Below, in pieces: positions 1 through 6,663 of a stretch of DNA of 64,000 nt. Positions within the stretch are counted from its first letter, which is position 1. Each line of letters opens with the position of its first letter. Under the pieces are notes generated by a model, which saw nothing but the letters and a program-made list of their open reading frames with translations, was not told the DNA's origin and did no database searches. This DNA is from Nakamurella alba (lineage in GTDB: Bacteria > Actinomycetota > Actinomycetes > Mycobacteriales > Nakamurellaceae), in assembly GCF_009707545.1 (NCBI RefSeq), contig NZ_WLYK01000001.1:1426001-1490000 (forward strand), read 5' to 3'. Made by a program: the position numbers and the translations under genes.

Positions 1-408
1 CCCCGCCCACTACGCCCGCGGTCCTCGCGGTCGTGCGACCCTGCACTGGGGACCCGAACGTCCGGCTGCGCTCACCGTGCCGGTCATCCCGAGCTCGGAA
101 TTCTGAGCCAGGGGAGCGGAGCGTCACCCTTCGGAGTTGCTCGGATGCGGTGAGCAGTTCCTCCTTCCGGGGAACGATCGAGATCGCAAAGGTATGTAAA
201 AGAGACAAACCACGCGCTATCTTCTGCGCCGGGGGAGTGAGGCCGCCATGGATCGGCCCCTGGTACCAGCGGTGATGGAAGCAGCCTGTCACCGGCTCCA
301 CGGAAGAGGCCACGTCGGGGTGCCCTGCGTTCGAGGGTCATGCCGGGGTGGGACGGCCGCGGTCTCTTCTGCCATCTGCCGTCGACGTCAGAACCGGAGA
401 GAGAACAC
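1..408. other. Upstream region without a convincing gene
   Basis: I find no supported gene here. The short open frames overlap each other on both strands and none has a good ribosome binding site or recognisable motif. The stretch is the upstream region of the secreted VWD-like gene that starts at 409. An AT-richer patch around 180-225 is the likeliest promoter area, but no clear -35/-10 pair can be named. Confidence 0.4.
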
Positions 409-2214
409 GTGTCAGTACCGAAGAGCATTCGCGCACGGGCGAAGTGGGCCGCGGTCCCGCTCGCGATCGGCGCCCTGATGGTCGCGGGTCTGCCCATGGC
501 ATCGGCCGGGGCCCCCGCGGACGAGTTGACCCGATCGCCGTGGCAGATGTTCATCGAGCCGCAGCCGCACGGCGCGACCCAGTTCAAGAGCAGCGTGAAC
601 GGCGACCGGGGATTCTTCGAGGAGTCCAAGGTCCCGGCCGCATCCGAGTCGGGCTGGCGCGCGGCTCCGGACCCGGACACCATCGGTTTCGACGGCTCGG
701 TGACCGCAGACGACGGCAAGACCTACGGCGGCGGGGACGGGTCCCGCCTCAAGGACTTCGAGTGCCTGCAGGCCGTGGACTACACCTACTTCCAGACGTT
801 CGTGAACGTGCCGGCCGGCACCACCGTCAAGGAGTTCGAGATCTCCTTCGGCGTCGTCGACGACGCCGCGCTGATCACCATCTACAACGACACCAACCCT
901 GACGGCCGGGTGGTCGACAACAGCTACGTCAAGCTGGGGGAGTCCGCGTCCAAGAACCTGGCCTCCGAGATCACCACGGGCGAGAACCGTGTGGTGATCA
1001 CCCAACTCGACGACTGCGCCCCGGGCAACAACATCACCGCCGAGGTCAGGCTCAACGGCGAGTCCGTCGTCGTGGACTCCACCCCCAGCGCACCGACCAG
1101 CGCCCCGGTGCCCCCGGATGCCGACGTGGTGCCCAATGCCCGCGGCGACGTGCACATTCGCACCCCCGACGGGCTGAAGTACGACTTCCAGGAGGTCGGG
1201 GACTACGAACTCGTGCGCTCCTCCTCCGGTGACCTGATCGTGCAGGCCCGGCAGATCACCTACCCGAAGAAGCCCAGCGTCTCGATCAACGGGGCCGGCG
1301 CGGTCTACGCGGCCGGTGACACACTGGTCTTCACCGCCACCCCGGAGCGCGGGCTGACCATCAACGGCACGGCCACCGACCTGCCCACAGCCGACACCAC
1401 GCTGCCGGGCGGGTCGCAGCTGTACGTCAGCGCGGCCAACGACTACACGATCGTGCTGCCGAACGGGGACACGGGCGTTCGCATCGTCGTCCAGCAGGGG
1501 TACGTCGATATCGGCGTCGCCAAGCTGGGCGGCAGCCAGACCTACGCCGGGCTGCTCGGCAACCTCGACGGCGACCCCAGTAACGACCTGACCCCGCGCA
1601 CCGGTGACCCGCTCACCCCGCCGGCCACCGTCGAGCAGCTGCGAACCTTCGGCGACACCTGGCGCGTCCCGACCGCGGATTCCCTCTTCGACACCGCGCA
1701 CCCGGAGGGCGAGAACGCCACCCAGGAAGAAGAACCGCAGACCATCGCCGACCTCGAGCCGGCCGCCGTCCAGGCAGCGACCGCCACCTGCGAGGGTGCC
1801 GGAGTGACCGATCAGGTCGCCCAGCAGGACTGCGTCTACGACGTCGCCGCCACCGGTGACGAGGCGTTCGTCGCCAGCGCCGTCGCCTACCAGGAAGCGG
1901 TCGAGGCCGCCCCCGAGCCGGTCACCGTGGTGGAGGCCGTCGAGACCTCCTCCGCGGCACCGTCGTCCTCGGCGGCCCCGTCCTCCGCGGCGCCGACGGC
2001 ATCGTCCTCCGCGGCATCCTCGGCGGCTTCGTCGCCGGCATCGTCCTCCGCCGCGGCGACCACGTCGGCGTCCGCGACCGACAGCGCCGCTACCGCCGAC
2101 AGTGACAGCGGATTCCCGATCTGGGCGATCATCCTGATCGTCGTGGTCGTCATCGTGGTGATCGTCGTCATCGTCCTGATGTCGCGCCGACGCTCCTCGT
2201 CCACCCGCGCCTGA
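409..2214 (+). CDS. Secreted, membrane-anchored protein with VWD-like domain
   Basis: I chose GTG 409 (601 aa) over an upstream ATG because GGAGAGA lies 7-8 nt before it and it places a signal peptide at the N-terminus (residues 1-33, positively charged start, hydrophobic core, cut after ASA). Residues about 40-225 look like a beta-rich extracellular domain. Residues about 238-417 resemble a von Willebrand factor type D domain, best seen in GLLGNLDGDPSNDL near residue 380, which matches the conserved GLCGN.DGD..ND core, though its cysteine is missing. A two-cysteine segment (residues 460-490) and a Ser/Ala-rich linker (510-560) precede one membrane helix (about 566-590) and an RRR tail. The protein is therefore probably displayed on the outer face of the membrane. 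VWD domains are uncommon in bacteria; the ligand is unknown. Confidence 0.8.
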   Translation: MSVPKSIRARAKWAAVPLAIGALMVAGLPMASAGAPADELTRSPWQMFIEPQPHGATQFKSSVNGDRGFFEESKVPAASESGWRAAPDPDTIGFDGSVTADDGKTYGGGDGSRLKDFECLQAVDYTYFQTFVNVPAGTTVKEFEISFGVVDDAALITIYNDTNPDGRVVDNSYVKLGESASKNLASEITTGENRVVITQLDDCAPGNNITAEVRLNGESVVVDSTPSAPTSAPVPPDADVVPNARGDVHIRTPDGLKYDFQEVGDYELVRSSSGDLIVQARQITYPKKPSVSINGAGAVYAAGDTLVFTATPERGLTINGTATDLPTADTTLPGGSQLYVSAANDYTIVLPNGDTGVRIVVQQGYVDIGVAKLGGSQTYAGLLGNLDGDPSNDLTPRTGDPLTPPATVEQLRTFGDTWRVPTADSLFDTAHPEGENATQEEEPQTIADLEPAAVQAATATCEGAGVTDQVAQQDCVYDVAATGDEAFVASAVAYQEAVEAAPEPVTVVEAVETSSAAPSSSAAPSSAAPTASSSAASSAASSPASSSAAATTSASATDSAATADSDSGFPIWAIILIVVVVIVVIVVIVLMSRRRSSSTRA

Positions 2215-2230
2215 CCTGATCACTGACCGG

Positions 2231-2264
2231 CACCGCCTCGCTTCCACCGGGAAGCGGGGCGGTG
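2231..2264 (+). terminator. Stem-loop terminator after the VWD-like gene
   Basis: A 15-bp stem (arms 2231-2245 and 2250-2264, one mismatch) with a 4-nt loop lies 16 nt after the stop codon. There is no long U-tract, as is common for actinobacterial terminators. Confidence 0.6.
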
Positions 2265-2395
2265 CTCGGTCTTCGACAGGTGGCAGCCCGATCCCTCTCT
2301 CGCGTAACAGGTTTGGGTTCGCGTCAGCGACGTGCACCCGTCTGTCCCCACCACAAACCGGTTGTGCAGGATGTGGAGCCTTCGATAGTGAGTGT

Positions 2396-3325
2396 GTGAG
2401 CGCCACACCTCCGGCTCGGGCCGACATCCCGCCGGATAACCAGGTCATCTCTCTTCTTCTCCGTGAGCATGCGCCTCATCTCGGCGAGATGTCGATACGG
2501 CCGAGCCTGTCGTTCGGAAGCAGCAATTGGGTGTTCCGGATCGGGGAGGCTCTCGCCATTCGACTGCCCCGCTCTGACGACTACGTCAAGGACCTATTGA
2601 ACGAGGTCCGCTGGATGCCCTACCTCGGGCCACATCTCACGGCCCCCATCCCCGAGGTTGTCGCTTCGGGCCCGCCGAGCAAGGCATTGCCGCGGCCATG
2701 GGCGATCCTGTCGTGGCTACCCGGCACACTCCCACTTGCGTTGGGCGCCGCGCAGCAAGCTCTCCTGGCGGAGTCCCTGGGTGGTTTCCTGCAGAGTCTG
2801 CACGCGGTCTCCACCACGGATATTCCAGCCGGCCCGGAGCGCTGGGGTTACCGCTGCGGCGAGCCGGTCACCGATCTGATCGACGGCTGGGCCGCTCACG
2901 CAGCCGATCAACTGGCGGACCTGTTCGACCCGACCAAGGTCCGTGAGGCATGGCGACGCCTGCGCGATGTACCCGCCGCCACCGACGCGCCCTGCTGGGT
3001 GCACACCGACCTGTCCGAGGAGAATCTGCTCACGCACCACGACGGCACCCTCGCCGGCGTGATCGACTTCGGTGGCATCGGCGTCGGCGATCGTTCCGTG
3101 GACATGCTCTATGCCTGGAGCCTTTTCGACGGTCCGGCCCGTGAACTGTTCCGAGTGGCATCGGGAGCCGACGCCGGCACCTGGAGCCGCGCTCGTGCCT
3201 GGGCTTTCGTCGGCCCGGGGCTGCTCACCATCGCGAACTATCGACACACCATGCCCGCCTGGGTGGCGCGACTGACTGCGATGGTCGAGAGGGCCGCGGC
3301 CGAAGTGGACATCCGACTCCGGTGA
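2396..3325 (+). CDS. Aminoglycoside phosphotransferase (APH)-family kinase
   Basis: The 309-aa protein has the APH/choline kinase fold signatures: the catalytic-loop motif HTDLSEENLL near residue 202 and the metal-binding VIDFGG near residue 222. The N-terminal lobe ends in a lysine-poor ATP-binding region (FGSSNWVFRIG). Such proteins transfer phosphate from ATP to aminoglycosides, macrolides or small-molecule hydroxyls; the substrate cannot be read from the sequence, so antibiotic resistance should not be assumed. The GTG start lacks a strong ribosome binding site. The gene stands alone between two terminated units. Confidence 0.8.
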   Translation: MSATPPARADIPPDNQVISLLLREHAPHLGEMSIRPSLSFGSSNWVFRIGEALAIRLPRSDDYVKDLLNEVRWMPYLGPHLTAPIPEVVASGPPSKALPRPWAILSWLPGTLPLALGAAQQALLAESLGGFLQSLHAVSTTDIPAGPERWGYRCGEPVTDLIDGWAAHAADQLADLFDPTKVREAWRRLRDVPAATDAPCWVHTDLSEENLLTHHDGTLAGVIDFGGIGVGDRSVDMLYAWSLFDGPARELFRVASGADAGTWSRARAWAFVGPGLLTIANYRHTMPAWVARLTAMVERAAAEVDIRLR

Positions 3326-3347
3326 CGCCCGCGCCCCTTCCGCGGGA

Positions 3348-3773
3348 TCAGGTGGTGCTCCGCAGTCGCTGGGTCGGGGGTAGATCGACGGTGATGACGA
3401 CGGTGCCGACAGGGGCCCGGTCGATGGTGATCGGGAACTTCCGGGCTCTGGGGTAGATGACCAGTCCGGCTTGCAGGCCGTCGGTGGCGAGCGCGACCTG
3501 GGTGGTGATGGCGTCGGCGATGGGGAAGTCGACCCGGGCGCCGATGGAGCAGTCGTCGGTGAGGATCAGGGTGAGGGTGCCGTCGGGCAGCTGGCTGATG
3601 GTCTCAGGTTCGGTGAAGGGGCCGTGGGCGGCCGAGCCGACGGCGGAGGTCTGGCTGAAGGTGGTGCCGCAGACCTCGATGGGGGCTGCTTCGCTGCCGT
3701 CCACGCCGCAGGCCGAGCACAGGGCCATCAGGGCCACACCGAGCAGGGCGCGGTGCCTGTGGGTCGTGGTCAT
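3348..3773 (-). CDS. Small lipoprotein of unknown function
   Basis: The 141-aa product starts with MTTTHRHRALLGVALMALCSAC: a short basic N-region, a hydrophobic core and a lipobox ending at Cys (about residue 22), so it should be lipid-anchored outside the membrane. I chose ATG 3773 over an upstream ATG because GGAGG stands 7-8 nt before it and it begins exactly at the signal peptide. The mature part is beta-rich with two further cysteines (VCG and DDCS), and I do not recognise the family. It converges on the APH gene with a 22-bp gap. Confidence 0.75.
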   Translation of the reverse strand: MTTTHRHRALLGVALMALCSACGVDGSEAAPIEVCGTTFSQTSAVGSAAHGPFTEPETISQLPDGTLTLILTDDCSIGARVDFPIADAITTQVALATDGLQAGLVIYPRARKFPITIDRAPVGTVVITVDLPPTQRLRSTT

Positions 3774-3991
3774 GCGGCCTCCTCCCTCCCGGGTGCCCGT
3801 TCGAGGATGGCAGGTCGCAATGCCCGCGGACGGTAACGGGTTCCTTCGCGCTGCGAAGTTCATCGAAGGGTCGCTGTATGTTCGGTGCGCGGCCAGTGCG
3901 GGGGCGCCCCGATCGGTCTCCCGATCCGGTCGGACCCGTCCCCGCGCGCCGGGTCCACCACTCCTCGGTGGACCCGGCGCGTCCGTGCACG

Positions 3992-4021
3992 AAAAAGGCC
4001 CGGACTTCAGGTCCGGGCCTT
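3992..4021 (-). terminator. Intrinsic terminator of tRNA-Asn
   Basis: An 11-bp perfect stem (arms 3995-4005 and 4011-4021, loop TTCAG) is followed, on the minus strand, by a run of five U. It lies 19 bp after the 3' end of the tRNA gene. This is the most classical terminator in the window. Confidence 0.85.
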
Positions 4022-4039
4022 CGTGGTGCTACTGGTCAG

Positions 4040-4112
<73 letters not shown>

Positions 4113-4184
4113 ATGCACACCCCAGCTGCCTGCGGTGCCGGAACAGAATAGCCCACCTGCCGGGTGGTGGGACAAACCGGCTGG

Positions 4185-4832
4185 TCAGGCCCGTTCCGTG
4201 GCGTGGATGCGGGCGGCGAGACCGTCCAGCAGCAGGTCGAGGCCGAAGTCGAAGCGGGGTTGGGCGGCGCCGAAGAGGTGCTCGCCGGCGGCCGCGGCCA
4301 GCTCGGAGTCGGTCCGGGCGGCGCGCCGGTCCGGGTCGAACCGTTCATCCCGCTTGCCGGGCGACGGCTCCACCGCCTGCTCCTCGATGGTGAACCCGAC
4401 GACGAAGCAGTAGACCGTGTGGAACGCCCAGGTGGCCGAGCGCAGGTCGAGGCCGGCGTCGATCAACACCCCCAGCGGCACATCGGATCTCCCTATCAAT
4501 GCATCGTCGGTGAGGTAGGTGCCACTGAACACCTTTGCGCCGTCGCGGCGTCCCCGCATCATTCCGTGCAGGCCGCGCGCGGCGCCCTCGAGGAAGGCCC
4601 GCCATCCGCTCCCGCTCGGGGCGAAGTCGTCCGGCACCGTCGCCATCAGATCGCGCAGCATGGTCGTCGCCATCTCGTCGAGCAGCGCGGCCTTGGAGTC
4701 GAAGTGCCAGTAGAGCGCAGGTGCCTTGACCCCGAGCCGGGTCGCCAGTTCCCGCAGGGTCAGACCGTCGAGACCGACCTCGTCCAGCTGCTCGAGGGCG
4801 GTCCGGACGATCTGCTCGCGGTCCAGGGCCAT
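4185..4832 (-). CDS. TetR-family repressor (tetracycline-repressor-like C-terminal domain)
   Basis: The N-terminus is a TetR helix-turn-helix (residues 1-50): LTLRELATRLGVKAPALYWHF is typical of TetR class members with a TetR_C ligand domain. The rest (about 165 aa) should bind an effector and dimerise. ATG 4832 fits the family start MALDREQIV; ATG 4862 is an alternative that adds 10 residues, and neither has an SD at normal distance. It is divergent from the oxidoreductase at 4922, and the shared 4879-4916 palindrome is the obvious operator. The role is probably autorepression and control of that oxidoreductase; the inducer is unknown. Confidence 0.85.
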   Translation of the reverse strand: MALDREQIVRTALEQLDEVGLDGLTLRELATRLGVKAPALYWHFDSKAALLDEMATTMLRDLMATVPDDFAPSGSGWRAFLEGAARGLHGMMRGRRDGAKVFSGTYLTDDALIGRSDVPLGVLIDAGLDLRSATWAFHTVYCFVVGFTIEEQAVEPSPGKRDERFDPDRRAARTDSELAAAAGEHLFGAAQPRFDFGLDLLLDGLAARIHATERA

Positions 4833-4878
4833 GGGGGCATCGTGCCATGTCGCTCTTGACATCCGACTGCGTCGAGCG

Positions 4879-4916
4879 TCTCCTTAACGTTGTTCAATTG
4901 AACGACGTTAAGGAGA
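4879..4916. promoter_or_regulatory. 38-bp palindromic operator between tetR and oxidoreductase
   Basis: Two 18-nt arms (4879-4896 and 4899-4916) are inverted copies with one mismatch around a central AT; the core reads TTCAATTGAA. The right arm contains the AAGGAGA ribosome binding site of the gene starting at 4922, so a bound TetR dimer would also cover the translation start. The left arm carries the same AAGGAGA pointing toward the repressor gene. Confidence 0.8.
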
Positions 4917-4921
4917 ATGGG

Positions 4922-5866
4922 ATGCGCGCGTTGGTCGTGAAGGACGTCGGGGCGTCGCCGGTGGTGGCGGACTTCGCGGAGCCGGACCCCGGTCCGGACG
5001 AGATCGTGGTCGAGATGCTCGCTGCCGGCGTGCATCCCATCGTCCGGATGATCGCGGCGGGTCGGCATTACGGGTCGCATGCCGAGCTGCCCTTCGTGCC
5101 CGGGGTGGACGGGATCGGCCGGCTGCCCGACGGCACCGTCGCCTACGTCGGCTTCGCGCGGGCGCCCTGGGGGACGCTGTGCGAGCGCACGGTGATCCCG
5201 GCCGGCTGGTCGATCCCGTTGCCGGCCGGGGCGGACCCGGTGGTGGTCGCGGCGACGATGAACCCGCTCGCCGCGGTCTGGATGGCGTTGGTGCACCGGG
5301 CGGCGCTGAAGTCGGGGGAGCGGCTGCTGGTGCTCGGTGCCACCGGGGCCAGTGGCCGGCTGGCGGTGCAGCTGGCGGCCGGGATGGGCGCCGGCGAGGT
5401 GGTGGCTGTGGGTCGGAATCCGGCGGTGCTGGAGCAACTCGGTGCGGCGCCGGGTGTGACTGCGGTGTCACTGTCCGACACCGACCGTCTGGCAGGGGTT
5501 CTCGGCGAGCAGGGTGTCGATGTGGTGCTGGACTACCTCTGGGGACCGCCGGCCGAGACGGTCATCGGGCTGCTCACCCGGACCGGACTCACGCACCACG
5601 CGACCGGGACGCGGTGGGTACAGGTGGGCGAGATGGCCGGCTCCCGCATGACTCTCGACGCCACGCCGCTCCGGTCGTCCGGATTGACGTTGCTGGGGTC
5701 CGGAGCCGGGTCGGTGGATCCGCGGGTGGTGGCCGGTGCGATCCCGGAGTTGCTCGGGATGGTGGCGAGCGGTTCGGTGGCCGCGGAGCTGCGCGCGGTG
5801 CCGCTGGCGGACGCCGGAACCGCCTGGGATCTCGAGGATCCCAGGCGGCTGGTGGTCACGTTCTGA
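4922..5866 (+). CDS. Zinc-independent MDR-family (quinone oxidoreductase-like) dehydrogenase
   Basis: The protein (314 aa) has the medium-chain dehydrogenase/reductase layout: a GroES-like N-domain (residues 1-120) and a Rossmann domain with the nucleotide-binding run LVLGATGASGRLAVQLA near residue 145. The catalytic-zinc ligands of alcohol dehydrogenases are absent, which points to the quinone oxidoreductase/enoyl reductase-like branch that uses NADPH. ATG 4922 is preceded by AAGGAGA at 5-nt spacing, inside the TetR operator. Expression is thus likely to be induced by whatever ligand the divergent TetR senses. The exact substrate is not deducible. Confidence 0.8.
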   Translation: MRALVVKDVGASPVVADFAEPDPGPDEIVVEMLAAGVHPIVRMIAAGRHYGSHAELPFVPGVDGIGRLPDGTVAYVGFARAPWGTLCERTVIPAGWSIPLPAGADPVVVAATMNPLAAVWMALVHRAALKSGERLLVLGATGASGRLAVQLAAGMGAGEVVAVGRNPAVLEQLGAAPGVTAVSLSDTDRLAGVLGEQGVDVVLDYLWGPPAETVIGLLTRTGLTHHATGTRWVQVGEMAGSRMTLDATPLRSSGLTLLGSGAGSVDPRVVAGAIPELLGMVASGSVAAELRAVPLADAGTAWDLEDPRRLVVTF

Positions 5867-5882
5867 AGTTCGTGCAGACGCA

Positions 5883-5918
5883 CCGATCCGGCCGGGCCCG
5901 AGGCCTCGGCCGGATCGG
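5883..5918. terminator. Bidirectional stem-loop between convergent genes
   Basis: A perfect 12-bp GC-rich stem (5883-5894 with 5907-5918) and 12-nt loop fills the 68-bp gap between the converging oxidoreductase gene (ends 5866) and the secreted-protein gene (ends 5935). Confidence 0.65.
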
Positions 5919-5934
5919 CGGTTCCCACCCCGGG

Positions 5935-6552
5935 TCAGAGCTGGAGGTAGTTCGCGCCGACCAGGCAGAAGCGCGTGCCGTCGCAGCGGTAGTCACCGGA
6001 CCGGTCGTACGCGATGCCCCAGGATCCGAGGTGCCGGCTGCCGGAACCCCAGCTGAAGCCGACCCGCACCTGGTAGTAGCCGGCGTGACGAACGGGGAAG
6101 GTCTGCGATCCGAAGGTGACCCCGGTGTACCCGCCGGAGATCGTTCCGTACCCGGAGGTCGTGGTGTAGATCGCCCAGGCGGAACCCGTCCAGCGGTAGA
6201 TGTTGACAGACTTCGTGACGGTCTGCGCTCCTGCGGCCGCGGACGACCGGCGGGCGGTGTACTGCGGCACCACGATCGCCGAGGTGGTGACGGAGGTGCC
6301 AACCGCGCCGGCCACTCGGGTGTAGGAGCCCCAGACCGGAGCGATGGCGTCGAGGGTGCCCGGGACGCCCGACCGGTTGTAGGTGTACGCCTGGGCATCG
6401 CCGGCACCGACGGTGGCGAGGCCACCGAACATCGCCGCGACGAGGGCGAAGACCGCGACCAGGCGGCGCCAGACGGAGAGGCTCCGGACAGCGGGCGTGG
6501 CATCGGAGCTGTTGGACTCGGTGTCGTTCTGGATCAGGGCGGTGGTGGTCAT
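5935..6552 (-). CDS. Small secreted protein of unknown function
   Basis: The 205-aa product has a long N-region followed by a hydrophobic stretch (about residues 30-50) and a probable signal-peptidase site at DAQA-YTYN. The mature domain (about 150 aa) is rich in Tyr, Gly, Ser and Thr, with repeated short beta-like strands (SVNIYRWTGSAW, GYYQVRVGFSW), and ends with a Cys pair (YRCDGTRFCLV). I do not recognise it. ATG 6552 has GGAGC 6 nt upstream. It lies 111 bp downstream of the SARP-type regulator on the same strand, so it could be co-transcribed with or controlled by it, but that is inference. Confidence 0.7.
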   Translation of the reverse strand: MTTTALIQNDTESNSSDATPAVRSLSVWRRLVAVFALVAAMFGGLATVGAGDAQAYTYNRSGVPGTLDAIAPVWGSYTRVAGAVGTSVTTSAIVVPQYTARRSSAAAGAQTVTKSVNIYRWTGSAWAIYTTTSGYGTISGGYTGVTFGSQTFPVRHAGYYQVRVGFSWGSGSRHLGSWGIAYDRSGDYRCDGTRFCLVGANYLQL

Positions 6553-6663
6553 GGCGGGCTCCTGGTGGGCTGGCCGGTCCGGGGTGGACCTGATGACCTG
6601 AACTCTCGCCGGGAGCGCTGAAGAACCGCTGAAAGGATCTCTTCAGCGCTGATTCGCGCGGAT

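Noticed and set aside
412-2448. A 678-codon open frame on the minus strand
   Set aside because: Antisense to the VWD-like gene; Arg/Gly-rich throughout, no start signal.
2396-3325. Calling the APH-like gene an antibiotic resistance gene
   Set aside because: Only the generic kinase motifs are visible; the family includes many enzymes with other substrates.
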